Shown here: positions 22,904 through 35,000 of the stretch, piece after piece
Position numbering within the stretch: the first letter of the stretch is position 1
How the letters are laid out: each line of letters starts with the position of its first letter
Assembly: GCA_027574665.1 (NCBI GenBank)
Contig: CM050648.1
Location: 39,712,700-39,776,699 of the forward strand
Direction: 5' to 3'
Length of the DNA: 64,000 nt
Origin: Rhynochetos jubatus
Lineage: Eukaryota; Chordata; Aves; Eurypygiformes; Rhynochetidae
Position numbers and translations under genes: made by a program
The notes under the pieces: generated by a model
Told to the model about the DNA's origin: nothing
Databases searched by the model: none
What the model saw: only the letters and a program-made list of their open reading frames with translations

Positions 22904-24067
22904 TGCCATCACAACCTAACCCAGTCCCAAGTGGCGCTTCTGATTTCTGTAGAGTGTGACAGTGCAGAATGAACAGAGAGGTTCGGGGGTTTTGGAAATT
23001 TTGAACTCAAGACTTCCTTTATGAAAGCCCACCCTGTTGGTCCAGACGGGTGGAAGCCTTCTCTACCTGCTGAGCCTATTACATTAGCATGTAGAGATCT
23101 CAGGGAAAGAAGTGCCCGGGAACAGAGCATCCCCAGTGCTGCTCACTTAGAGGCTCAGGTTGCCGGTGTGTGATTCATGTTGTCTTCTCCCAAGTGCGAG
23201 AGAGCCAAGGAACCAAGGCATTACAAACATTGCCACTGATGGTCCCCACCACCTGGGCCATCTTTTTAAGATTCCAAAAGAGGAAGAAAAATCCAAGCAG
23301 AGAGGAAAAAAACAACCCCGAGCCCAAGAGCAGAGAGAAAAAAACCCCACACCCCTGAGCCAGAGTGGAGAGAAAAATCCCCCCAAGCCCCAGAGCCCGA
23401 GAGGAAGTAAACCCACCAACTCTCCCACCAGCCTAACAAAAGAAGCTGCTTCTCTGCTAAGAGACCTCCAAGAGCTAACAAAAACCTCCATCGGCACAGC
23501 TACCTGCTAGCCTCAAAAGCCTAAACAAATCCACTCCCCAGGGCCACTTTGGCGCCTCCCAAATTGCGCGTGCGCCCAGCCTGACCACTGAGCCTGACGT
23601 ATCTTGGAATGAAACAAAATCCCTCGGCCGCTGTGGGCGGGCCAGCTCTGTGCAGGAGAGCAGCTTGATCCCGCCTGAAACCACCACGTTCTCCACCCCT
23701 TGTTTCACACCATTTACATCATGCTCACGCCCCACGCTGTTCCATAAAGTCTCATCAGCCCACTCCCCCTTTCCCATCACATCCCACACACACATCATTC
23801 CCTCAGTCTATGGACCGTCTCGGCACAATGTCCATTAGTCCATGACTTCAGGTTTCATCAGTGTGGGGTCACTCAGGACAGGCACAGGTGGAAGGGTTGC
23901 GTGGGATCGTTGGGCGCCGAAGCCAGCTCAGGCCAGGTCACTGCTGTGCTCCTGGCCAGGCTGGACCTCTGTAGGGTGGGGTAGTTTCTACCATAGCAGG
24001 TGCCTGTAACATAAAGCTCAAAACCAGGGGTTAGTGGCACCAATTCATGTCCCACATGCACTGCAAT
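22904..24067. other. Segment G, left part, copy B
   Basis: Copy of 6,899-8,062. It holds the same overlapping 116-codon frames on opposite strands (23,147-23,510), which I do not regard as genes. Confidence 0.4.
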
Positions 24068-24984
24068 TTATGGGCTATTTTCTCCCCAAATCAAATCCCC
24101 CTGCGGCACACAGCGGACTTCCCCATCTTCTCTCATCACCCACCAAGTGCGCCCAGGTCCTTGAGCAAAAGCAACCCCACGGATGGGTTTGCCTTTGCCC
24201 GAGGTGGGAGGAACCCAAACCGTTTTTCCCAGCATGCTTCTAGTACGTACTACAGGGACCTTATCTCCTGCTACCGTCCGTAGGGGGTTTGAGTGTGCGT
24301 GGCCAGCTCGATTGACGGATCCCCTGGTGTTAACTAACCAAGTGGCCTTGCTAGGTTGGCATCCCAATTCCTGAGTGTTCCGCCCGCCATTGCTCTCAGG
24401 GTGGTCTTTAACAGCCCATGGCACCGCTCCACCTTCCCTGAGGCAGGTGCACGGTAGGGAATGTGGTACACCCACTCAGTTCTGTGTTCTTCAGCCCAGG
24501 TGTCCATGAGGCTGCTTCAGAAATGAGTCCCATTATCTGATTCAATCCTTTCTGGGGTGCCGTGTTGCCACAGGACTTGCCTTTCAAGGCCCAAGGTGGT
24601 GTTTTGGGCAGTGACATGGGACACAGGATATGTTTCCAGCCACCCTGTGGATCATTATGAGCACATTGCACTTGCCCTGGCAGGTTTTGGGCAGTGTGTC
24701 AACCTGCCAGGCCTCCCCATTTTTATATTTCAGCCATCGCCCCCCATACCAAGGAGGCTTTACCCTCTTGGCTTGGTTAACTGCAGCACGTTTCACGCTC
24801 GTGAATAACCTGCGCAATGGCGTCCATGGTCAAGTCCACCCCTCGGTCACGAGCCCATCTGTACGTGGCATCTCTCCCCTGGTGGCCCGAGGTGTCATGG
24901 GCCCACCTAACCATAAACAGCTCACCTTTAGGTTGCCAGTCCAGATCTACCTGAGCCACTGCAATCTTAGCCGCTTGATCCACC
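24068..24984 (-). pseudogene. pol: Broken retroviral integrase, copy B
   Basis: Duplicate of the integrase remnant of block A, with the same TGA (24,517-24,519) inside the D,D-35-E core and the same frame breaks. Isolated base changes, for example near 24,411 and 24,753, distinguish it from copy A. Confidence 0.88.
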
Positions 24985-25502
24985 TGCTGGTTGTATCGAT
25001 GTTCTTCAGCGGCTCGGCTTTTGAATACGTGGGCGTCTATAGGACGCACTTTGACAACCAGGTTGTCTAGACGGGAAGCAATGTCCTGCCATAGCGCGGC
25101 AGCCCAGATGGGTTTGCCTCTGCGCTGCCAGCTGCTCTGTTTCCATTGCTGTAGCCACCCCCACAGTGCACTTGCCACCACCCATGAGTCAGTGCAGAGG
25201 TAAAGCACTGGCCATTTCTCTCGTTGAGCAATGTCCAAAGCCAGCTGGATGGCTTCCACCTCTGCAAAGTGACTCGATTCACCTTGGCCTTCCGCAGTCT
25301 CTGCAACTTGTCGTGTGGGACTCCACACAACAGCTTTCCACCTCTGATGTTTCCCTACAACAGGGCAGGACCCATCCGTAAACAGGGCATATTGCTTCTT
25401 GGTTTTCGGCAACTCGTTGTACAAAGGGGCTTCTTCAGCCCGTGTCACCTCCTCCTCTGGTGACATCCCAAAGTCTTTGCCTTCTGGCCAGTCCCTGATC
25501 AC
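24985..25502 (-). pseudogene. pol: Retroviral RNase H domain, copy B
   Basis: Duplicate of the block A RNase H piece, in a 241-codon open stretch (24,777-25,502), with all four acidic positions kept. Two residues near its start differ from copy A through single-base changes. Confidence 0.9.
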
Positions 25503-25541
25503 TTCTAAGATTCCTGGGCGACTGGAATTTCTTATTCAAGC

Positions 25542-26674
25542 TCATTGTGTGATCAGGGCAAGCCACTTACTCCATGTAGCGTCAGTGGCATGATGAGCGG
25601 AAGAGACTCTGCCCTTGAACATCCAGCCCAGCACTGGCAGTCGAGGTGCCAGGAGGATCTGTGCTTCGGTTCCAACCACCTCTGAGGCAGATCGGACTCC
25701 CTCATAAGCTACCAGTATCACAGCTCCAAAATCGCAGGGGTCGACCTCGGGTCTTCCCTGGATCTTTCTGCCGGAGACTCCAGGTAGGGCCATTCTCCCC
25801 GGCTGCGGTGTAGAGCACATTCTTTACCTCTGGCCCTGTCTGGACTAGTCCAAGGGCTCCTGCGTGCACCATCTCCTGCTTGATCTGTTCAAAGGCTTGT
25901 CGCTGCTCAGGGCCCCACTTGACATCGTTTTTCTTAAGAGTCACTTCGTGGAGAGGGCTTACAATTTGGCTGTAATTTGGAATATGCATCCACCAGAAAC
26001 CCACAACACCTAGGAAAGCTTGAGTTTCCTTTCTGCTCATTGGTGGGGACATGGCTGTGATTTTGTTGATCACGTCCATGGGCATCTGGCGACGTCCATC
26101 TTGCCATTTTACTCCTAGGGACCTCCCATGCAGGTCCCTTGACCTTACTTTGCTTTATGGCAAAACCAGCTTTCAGGAGGATTTGGATGATCTTCCCTCT
26201 CTCAAAAACTTCATCTGCTCTGTCGCCCCATACAATGATGTCACCAATGTATTGCAGATGCTCTGGCGCTGCACCCTGTTCCAGTGCAGTCTGGATCAGT
26301 CCATGGCAGACGGTAGGGCTGTGCTTCCACCCCTGGGGCAGTCGATTCCAGGTGTACTGGACGCCCCTCCAGGTGAAAGCAAACTGTGGCCTACACTCTG
26401 CTGCCAAAGGAATGGAGAAGAAGGCGTTAGCAATGTCAGTCGTGGCATACCACTTGGCTGCCTTTGACTACAGCTCGTACTGGAGTTCCAGCATGCCCGG
26501 CACGGCAGCACTCAGTGGTGGCGTGACTTCATTCAGGCCACGATAGTCCACTGTCAGTCTCCATTCTCCATCAGACTTACGCACTGGCCAGATGGGGTGT
26601 GTGGGTGAGTGGGTTTTGCTGATCGCCCCTTGGCTCTCCTGTTGACAAATCAGCTTCTGGATGGGAAGCAACAA
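25542..26674 (-). pseudogene. pol: Broken reverse transcriptase and connection, copy B
   Basis: Duplicate of 9,537-10,669. It carries the same TAG (26,468-26,470), the same YIGD active site (Gly codon at 26,243-26,245) and the same frameshifts. These shared lesions show a single inactivated ancestor. Confidence 0.92.
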
Positions 26675-26895
26675 GTCTCAGTTAGTGCGATACTGTCACC
26701 GGTGCACTGTTGTGGTAGCAATTGGCACCTGTTGGTCTGCAGCTTTCAGCAATCCCAAACAAAAGGGTCCCCTGAGAGACCGGGCAGAACAGACAGCTGC
26801 TCAATGTCCTCAGTCTCTATAGCCCACCGGTACCCTTTCGGGTCCTTAAAGTACCCTCTCTTGAGACAGTCTATGCCAAAGATGCACGGGGCATC

Positions 26896-27126
26896 TCAGA
26901 CAGTCACAAGGCGGGGGGACGGCGGGCTTTGCCACTCCTTCCCAGTCAGGCTTATTTCAGCCCCCATCACGATCAGTTGTTGAGAGCTCCCAGTCACACC
27001 AGAAATACTAATGGTCTGTACCCCTCCACAGCTGGATGGCATGAGGGTACACTGTGCACCCGTGTCCACTAGAGCTTTATCCTCCCGCAGGGAGGACGGT
27101 AACGTAAGAGCTGTTACCCTACACAT
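26896..27126 (-). pseudogene. pro: Retroviral aspartic protease remnant, copy B
   Basis: Duplicate of 10,891-11,121, with the DTGA catalytic motif kept. The element is 5'-truncated at the same position as in block A. Confidence 0.85.
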
Positions 27127-27134
27127 TGTACAAG

Positions 27135-30100
27135 AGGGTCAAATTATACAATGACAACTTCATGATGCAATAGCATGAGGGGTAAACAGCTAAAACATCG
27201 GGACAACTGACATGCATTTACAATAAATATCAGAACTGAAAACACGTTAACCATCTGAAGTCTATGGAATACTTTGAAAACCTAATACGGTTTTCAGTGT
27301 CACGTGCTTGACACAGTATACAGTATTCCTCAGGAGCAAAATTCCTGACCAGCCAAGCACATACCGAGGGAGAGATGTGTGAGACTATTTCAAGGGTCTC
27401 CTCTTTTTGCAATATACTACAAAGCTGCTTCTCACAAACACTCAGGTTTCACTTGTATTCCCATGAGGTTTGCACACCTGGTTCTAGAAGCGCTCCGGAC
27501 TTGAGTGTCATGTCCTGTCTTTGCAGATTTGACTCTGACCTGATGAAATTTTACTAGTTCACGCTGGTTAAAAAGTACCATCTCCCGGTTATATCACATG
27601 TTCCAATGGAAAGCAGCTCCTTAGGAAGAATGACACAGGAATCTAATCCAGCAACTCTTGGAAGCATTCCTACTTGCTCTGAAAGCCTAAACCCGTATGG
27701 GAAGGAACTTGTGTTAATATTGTAATATGACTTTTGTGGTGTTGTTTGTTCTTTCCCCAGCGGTGTAAGTATCGTGCTGCTGCTTCCGTGACTTTTAACA
27801 ACCCTCAGTCTAAGCGTAAGCGTAAAACTGCCCATGTCCCTCTCAATAGGTGGAAATGATTATGCAGGGACACAGTGAGATTAAAACTCAATAGCCCTTC
27901 TGCAATAATATCCTCTTAGCACTGCTTACTCCAGAGTACAAATGTATTCTCCAGTTCAGCGTTTGGTAACTTCAGAAAAGGGTATGCTTTCTTCTCTGGA
28001 AAGAATTCCGGCATCTGCTTACTGCTCATTAGAGGTCAGCAGTGAAGCACGGTGGAAAGGAAGAGTTGAGCAGTCATTTAAAGAGCTCAGGTCTGTTCAG
28101 AAGTTATTTTACTGTATTTGAGACAGGGTAAAAAAAAAAAAAAAATCTGTTTTCCAGATGTGGAATTTAAACATCTTTTCTTAAAAGAGATTTCAGGTTA
28201 AAAGGCGTGAGGATATAGTTTGTGAATATTGGATTGAACATAAAAGTCATTAACTCCTTGGTAATATTTATTTTATAGTAGAGTATCCATCACTTGAATG
28301 CAAGCTAGGTTATTTTTCAGGCAAAGCCAATGGGTTTAAAGTACAAATGAAAGGTGTAATTATCTCAATACGCCTCCAGACAGAGATACACTACAGGAGA
28401 GAAAGTGACATTACGGCCTTAAGGACAGGGCGCGTGACTGTCACCTTCAGTTCTGACAAATCAGCACTAGAGATGTGGTGAGTGCAACCGAGACGTTTTA
28501 GGTTGTATGACCTGGGTTGTATTTTAATGTGGATGCCAAATGCGCAAACGCCTGCAATATAACGCTCACTTGGTCATCGGTGTCCCAAATGCACATCTGG
28601 TCTTCCAGTTTCAATACGCATCATTAAGACCTGTCTCCTCCACGGCCCACTGCGGCCCCAGTCCACTTCTCGCCATCGTTAAGACTCAGCTGGGTCCTAC
28701 CCACTTTTTGTCAGGACCCTAAAATAGTAGTCCCCAAGAGACTAGCAGTTCATATCAGTGGAAATGGTGAAGCAGTTGAACACTTTAAAACCAGAGCTTT
28801 TTCATATTCCTGAATAAATAAACTGAAAAAAAATGAATTCCTCTGCAGGCATCGAATTCCAGAGTGAAGAAGCGCTGCGGTGTTCATTTTGGTCTTCAGG
28901 ACAGAATGATTAACGTGCCAAATCAAATAAATTAGATATCATGCAAAGCTGGGTTATTTTTCAGGATTTAATAATGCAAAATCAATAGAAACATTTACTA
29001 CATTCTGGTGCTTTCTGAACGTGGCCTGAGACAGTTTTTCAAAAAACAGTTTTTCAGCATTCGGGCTACAGTGAACTGCTGCCAAGGCGGTTCCTTGTAA
29101 ACGGCGCCCAGAGGCCTCTGCAGCTGAACGTCCTCCTTCCCGCCCCACTTGCGCTGTTGCCCAAAGCTTTAACTGAACATTTCAGCCTTTACATACAAGA
29201 ATAAACATCACAGTCAATCAGCACAAACACGTGTCTGTCTCTTATGAAAGTTCAGGGCCTCACTTTATTTTTTGAAGAGTTTCTGTGAGCTTTGAGGTCA
29301 GGATAAAAAGGCACAGGTGCCTTTAAGAATCCAAAAGTCCAGTCCTTGTCTTCTCTGCCTTGTTCTCTCAACTTGACAAGGAGCTGGGCTCTTTCCTGTT
29401 GAAATCAAACAAATCCTTCTTGATGACTTTTTCTGGAAGTTAGAATTACCTCTCAAAAGGGAATATTCCTTCGGTCAGTATCAGGGATATATACCCGTCA
29501 CCATCCACGGTCCTTTCCAAGCTATCTGGATGCAATCACGTTCATCTCAACAGTAAAATTAATAGAATACCTTATTGTCATTTTTGATGTTGAGAAAAGT
29601 GTGGCTTGTGTTAAACATGGTTCGCTAAAATGCCTAAAGAAATCAGGCGCTCAAAACGAAGTCTTTCTCTGCTGTGCAGGATGGAGTTCACAGTTTATAT
29701 TGCCGTAGGAGGAAATCCATTAGCATATTCACTTTACCATTCTCACAGGAGATGATAGTTTTGTTTACCGGTACCAGGGACACAACATTTTTAAAGTGAG
29801 GTGGTAAATGTCAATGAGGTGCATCAAGATCAACTGCATTTCTGAAAGAATCTCGGGGACGGACTGTGTATATTCAGATCCTGGAGCTGGTCCTGTTCAG
29901 TGGAAGACAGCTCAAGATGAAGGTTTAATTGTGGAAGCATCCTAACAGGGAGCTAGTGGGATTTGACCCAAAATCAAAGTGGGATTTGACCCAATAGGTG
30001 GGCCTCAAAGGTGGGAAGTAACTGTATATGTTTCTAGGGAAGTCGAGACAGCCCCCCGCCCCAGGAAAAATGCCTAGAACAAAATTCTTTGATTTTCTAC

Positions 30101-30186
30101 TGTATGAAATGCAATCATAACCTAACCTGAGGCAGTGAGAAAAGAAACCCTTTTAGTTACTGGGCGTGAGGAGGCTCCTGCTGTGC
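27135..30186. other. Segment G, right part, copy B
   Basis: Non-coding copy of 11,130-14,178 with an extra 3 bp near 29,752. A short minus-strand frame (28,954-29,148) is open here because of single-base changes and is not a gene. Confidence 0.5.
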
Positions 30187-30327
30187 AGGTGCTTGTGAGG
30201 TCACTGGTACCTGAGGAGCTGATAGGCCAGGAGTAGGCACCTGGCTTCTGCAAGTGTTTGTGATGTCATAGGGCAGGAGCTGGCCCCTGGCTTGAGCAGG
30301 TGCTTGTGGTGTGACAGGATCCCAAGT

Positions 30328-30722
30328 TGTGGGATCATTTTTGGCAGAGGATGGTCATATGATACCAGAGCAAGAGTAGGCTGCAGTCAGCATTAGGCCG
30401 CAGCAGGCCGCCGCCCACGACCTTGAAGCGTACTTGAGAACACAAAAAGAGGAAGAGGAGTGATGAAGCAAGAGCAAAACCAGGAACCAAGCTGAGGGCT
30501 CCAGGATGTAGACGGTGACGGGGGCGGATAGTGCTAGCCAATCATGTATTAGCTTAAGGCGCGTGGACAACGTATGGCAAAACCAATGTAACCAATCAGC
30601 AAGGCTTGAGCGCGTGATCAGGAATTCAAACTGTATATATTGCAGCCGCTTCTCGCGAATAAAGGTCTTCAGTTACAACTCTCATCGAGTTGTGTTGGAG
30701 TCCATCATCGATCGCTTCGTCA
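30328..30722 (+). mobile_element. 5' LTR of a truncated class II provirus, copy B
   Basis: This 395-bp LTR sits at the same site as the block A solo LTR, preceded by the same CCAAGT (30,322-30,327). TATA-like sequence lies near 30,631-30,641 and AATAAA at 30,658-30,663. It is followed after two bases by a primer-binding site, so it is a 5' LTR. No 3' LTR or second CCAAGT follows: the provirus is cut off after gag. Confidence 0.95.
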
Positions 30723-30724
30723 AG

Positions 30725-30742
30725 TGGAGACCCCGATGTGAT
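30725..30742 (+). promoter_or_regulatory. Retroviral primer-binding site, tRNA-Trp type
   Basis: tggagaccccgatgtgat lies two bases after the LTR end, the standard spacing. It agrees at 16 of 18 positions with the sequence complementary to the 3' end of tRNA-Trp, the primer of avian leukosis-type viruses. This supports an alpha/beta (class II) origin. Confidence 0.85.
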
Positions 30743-30875
30743 CAGCAAAGAAGGAGATCAACTGCGGAGGCGAGGCGAGACCGGCTGGAAGCTGCTGGGC
30801 TGTACGGGTGCAGGGGGTCGGAGGACAGCCTGAGGGAGCAGAAGAAATCATCGCGGCAGGACTCTCGCCCAAGAG

Positions 30876-30881
30876 GTGAGC
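30876..30881 (+). promoter_or_regulatory. Candidate proviral splice donor
   Basis: AGAG|GTGAGC lies 18 bases before the gag ATG, in the leader, a common place for the donor used to make subgenomic retroviral RNA. It is a sequence match only. Confidence 0.45.
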
Positions 30882-30893
30882 AGCTGGGGTAGC

Positions 30894-31403
30894 ATGGGTC
30901 AGCAACTGAGTCAGGAAGAAGGAGCAGTCGTTAAGATCCTGCTACATATCCTCTCTAACAGAGGGATTCAATATGATGAAAGCACCATTAGGAAGCTGTT
31001 GAGATGGTGCCAGGAACAGGGTTACGCTCCTGACCCTGCCTTAGCATTCAAACCTGAGACTTGGGAAGAGGTCGGGGAGAAAATATGGCAAGCGGCAGCC
31101 AAGGGGGATCAGACAGCAATGGGGTTGGCAACCACCTGGAAGTTAGTCACCGACACCTTACGGGCCATGAGGGCAGAGCGCCAAGCAGCTGCGGGGGTCG
31201 ATCAGGCCACTCGGTCAGCACCGGTGATCACCCCTAGGAACCTCAACCCTTTTGCGGACCACCCCAATCCGTTCAGCCCGATAGATGCAGCGGCGTTATC
31301 CGTGCTCCCGCCTGTGGCTGCAGCCCCCAGTCAAACACGGCACTCTGTGGGAGCTTTCCCTGGGCGCTGGCCCAGGAAGAGAACTCACACGGAGATGGGG
31401 TAG
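30894..31403 (+). pseudogene. gag: Truncated class II retroviral gag (matrix region)
   Basis: The ATG at 30,894 opens 169 codons starting MGQQLSQEE, with Gly2 suited to N-myristoylation. The first ~95 residues look like a betaretrovirus-type matrix domain (helical, with KLLRWCQEQGYAPDP and WEEVGEKIWQAAAKGD). A linker with NPFADHPNPF follows, then a proline-rich part. The last ~35 residues (SVLPPVAAAPSQTRHSV to RKRTHTEMG) are homologous, in frame, to the array repeats, before a TAG at 31,401-31,403 where array units read ATG. Matrix targets Gag to the membrane. Capsid and nucleocapsid are missing. An upstream in-frame GTG at 30,876 is not the start, because it overlaps the splice donor and lacks the myristoylation context. 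Confidence 0.85.
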
Positions 31404-31668
31404 AATGTGCAGGGAAGCCGAGACGACGGCCCAGCTCCCAAGTGCAGATGCACGCGCTGCGAACAAGGGCAGGATCATGCTCACGGTCAGCAGGTGCGCA
31501 GCCGTGGGAACCTCTCCGGGTCTTCCCATGGTAAGAGAAACGGGGATGGCAGGAGCTCAGTGGGGGAAGGTGTGCACCCCTTGAGTGGCCACCCGACAGA
31601 CTCAGGTCCTGCTGCGGGAAGTTGGCAGCAGCTGGGTGCACACTCACTTGAACAACGTGTGCTCCCGC
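31302..31668 (+). repeat. Single gag-linked copy of the 372-bp unit (junction copy)
   Basis: One unit, 357 bp long because 15 bp near its start are absent (gtgctcccgcc runs directly into tgtggctgcag). Compared with the last unit of array A (6,137-6,508), the left ~220 bp differ at about 20 positions, the last difference being at 31,533. From 31,534 to the end of F at 32,058 I find no difference. This sharp change suggests a recombination point between a proviral gag and the last unit of an array. Confidence 0.85.
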
Positions 31669-32058
31669 CACTGCCAGTTCACCCAGCGGCTGCAGCCCCT
31701 GACCAGAGCAATTAAAAACAAGCTTGCCAAAGACTCAATTGTCCTGTGTAGCCTGGGATGAGAGCGCGCCCAAGGGAAAGCGGCCGAGGACAGATGTAAG
31801 CAATCTGGTGATCAGATTCAGAGAGGAATGCAAGAAAATGAAGAGTGAAAAGTAATCCAAAGGGAACTCTGGAGGGTAGGACTAAGCATTGAGTATCCCC
31901 AGCAAATGCTGTCTCACTCTTTGCCAGTTATTTCAGGTGCACGACTTACAGCCAAAAGCGTTCAGTACTGGTGACAGAGCTTGCTGTCACAACCTGGAAT
32001 TTACCACCAAAGGCCGCAGACAAACATTAGCAAAAGAACGCTAACCAAGCATCAAAAT
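31669..32058. repeat. Third copy of flank F, right end of the duplicated region
   Basis: Appears identical to 6,509-6,898 across 390 bp. After 'atcaaaat' it switches to unique sequence, so 32,058 is the outer breakpoint of the duplicated region. No target-site duplication or inverted repeat is obvious at the breakpoint. Confidence 0.92.
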
Positions 32059-35000
32059 CTCACTGAGATCATTCTTAAGCAACCGCTTAAAAATCTGAAC
32101 ATATCTTTATCTTGGGGGAAGTTGTGTGCTCCAGTATTTGGGCATCTGAACATTGGGGTTCTGAGTCCCAGACAGGAGGCAACTTGGCCACTTCTAGCAA
32201 AGAAGCCATTGTCAAAATCTGGACTGAAACAAAATGAAAGTCTCAATTAAACCTTCATTTGCCCCATCATCGTTTCCTTTTCTTGCAAAAAGCATTATTA
32301 ACAGCAACAACTGGAAAGAAGAAAGAGCGTATCTAACACAAATGCTCGGTACATGATAATTTATTCATCTCATTATTTTATTTTGTCTCCCTCAACGTTA
32401 TGTTACAGCATAAGGTTAATTTCTTGACAGATGAATTACACAAACATTGATTTAAAAAATTTCATCTCTCTCATTAAATCGCACTTATCCAATTACCCAT
32501 TAAAGCGGCTTGTAATGTGAATGCACATTTCTCACATGGCATTCCAAAGCAATGAACTGGAAAATGACACCTTGCCAAAACGGCACATTCACACGTCTGA
32601 TAATAGAGTTGAAAGACTAAAGAAAAACCAGGAGTTTAAGCAAGCTTTTGTCACTGCTTTGGGATCCAGTAAGGTGTCTTCAACCCAGCTTTCTCTGGAA
32701 CAAAGCAATGTTATCCTTTACAAAAAGCTGGTAAATCACAAGCCTGAAGAAGACCCACCCCACTTACTGCCCAAAAAGTTACTAGAGGAGCCCTAAAGAG
32801 CAGAACAACCAGACTCAGCTGGGACTCATTCAAAGGACACTGAAAACAACGTCCCGAAGCACTCCACGCTGATGGGTGCAGGCAGACCTCAAGGGTCTCT
32901 GACTGTGCTGAGCATGGTGCAGGGCCAGCACGCCCCATAGAAATCTAAGAACGATGAGCCAGCTCCAGGCCACGGAGCAACAAAACTGCATTAGTGCAGC
33001 TCTGTGCCCCAGTTATTGTGCAGCGGCAAAGAGTCAGAGCTCATTAGCTCAGGAACTGTGCTAAGCTCATTTATACACACGCTGTCTTCAAAACTGAGCT
33101 GCTAAGTCCATGAAATGCTGAACTGTATTTGGGAACCTGCTAGGTCAGACCGTGTCTCTACTTTATGCCACCTCTCAGTAAGCAGATGTCTCCTCTGATC
33201 GCAGTCAAGGTCTAAGGAGTGCAAAATGACCCGCCAATCATCACACGGACAGTTCTTCCTCAGAAAAGAACCTGACCTTTTATCCCTAGGCATACAACAG
33301 CTAGCTCTGTGTAAGGTTTCTACTCATACAAAACAAGTGACTACAACAGTAGCGGTTTTTTTGGACAGTATAGGTACTCCAAAAAGTCTCTCAAAAAAGA
33401 CTCTCAGACTAAAGAATAGTCTCAAAAAAGATGACACATTTTAAATACAGTGGCCGAGTGTGCAGGGATATGTGCTGGGTATTACTGTATAGATCTCCTG
33501 TGGTGAGTGTCTTCTATAGATTTTTCACGTTCCCTTGTATGACCTGAATCTGTATCTGCTTTATTTTGGCACAAAACCAGAGATGACTCTTTGGTGCTTA
33601 GTTACACTGACAGTCAGCTAGAAACTCTTATCATTTACGACAGCCTTCTGAGTATTGCCTACAGGCTGCTTTTACAGGTCTGAGCAGCCCCAAATCTCCA
33701 TGCTGCTGCAATAACTGTCTTCCCAGAGCTACTCTTTGTTTATGTGTGTGCTACAGTCACACAACACTTAGGATTCTATCCCAATTCTATCTGGATTGCA
33801 TGTTCTATATAACACTACTGCATCACATCTTACACAACGATCTGTTTTGTACCTTCAAGGAGAAGAAACACAAGATATACCAGAAGCTCAGTCAAAGTCT
33901 GTGCCCATCATGATCACAGATTTGATCATGTGGATCTCTAATCCCTAGGCAGGACAGATTATAAAACTTCTTTTCCCAGAAATTCCTTCACCTATCCCAG
34001 TCACCCAACAGCAATTAAAAATACAAACAAGATACCTGGGTGAACAAAAGATACAGCACATAAATATCATTCATACAAGTGCTAGAACAACAAAGATGAG
34101 ATACAATCTGCTACAGCTTCTCTTCTAAAAGAACAAGACCAGAATCCCCACTCAGAATTGTTCTTCTGGATTTGAGAAGCTAAACAATCCCCTCTGTTCA
34201 CCTTTTCTTTACTCACAGATTCTGAGAATCTTTGTGAGCGTGGGCCCACACATTTGCTGTTCAGAATATTTCTGGTGACTTTACCTAGGTTGTGGGGTGG
34301 CCACGTTATTGGAGGCAGATTCATCTGAAGTGGTCTGGAGCAGGCCAGCTCTAGTCTAGCAGCGGTACAACCACACCTTCACTATCCCCACCTCCCACTT
34401 TGGCTCAGCTAGAGGATCTCTACAATCTCATTTGTATTTCCAAGTTTTTTCCTTCTCCCATCACGTCTTACATTACAGTTTGCTCGGTTAGCTTGTCTAT
34501 TAATCACAGTTACCACGGTTCTGCCTTATCCAGCCCCTGCAAAACTGAGAGCTGGTAGTACTTAAGGAAAAGAGGAGTGAGGAAAGAAGGCACACAATCA
34601 TATTTCTATTCTATGTGCACATTTATGAGCCATACACTCAATAAAAGGAGCAAAATCTACTGTGTAACAGGAGTATGGTCATAACACCATTCCTACTGCT
34701 ATCTGGTTTACTGAGCTGCAATTGAGTCAGAAAAGAATTGCGCCCATGGGTCCAATGCGTCATTATCTCAAGTTGGCTCTTTTTTCACACCTGTTTGAGT
34801 CCAGCGACTTATGTATCACACAGTTCTGCTCCAGTGGCCTCTGACATGACTCTTTTCTGTGACATGAACTGGGCCACTGCTGCCTGGTTGGTGGTGTTCA
34901 GGTTTGTACTGCCTGTTTGGGTAAGAGAAAGTATTGACTCCCCACACTGCAGCACAGCTACACTTCAGACAACCCTTCCTGCAAATCAGCTCAGTATTAC

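Larger units (their letters stand above)
16750..30722. repeat. Segmental duplication, block B
   Basis: Second copy of block A, in direct orientation. It carries the same order of X flank, array, F, broken pol and LTR. Its array has 13 units instead of 15. The inactivating mutations in pol are shared with A, so they predate the duplication. Unlike A, its LTR still runs into proviral leader and gag. Confidence 0.97.

Noticed and set aside
30876..30893. GTG as the start of gag
   Set aside because: An ATG 18 bases later gives the expected Met-Gly myristoylation start, and the GTG belongs to a splice-donor consensus.
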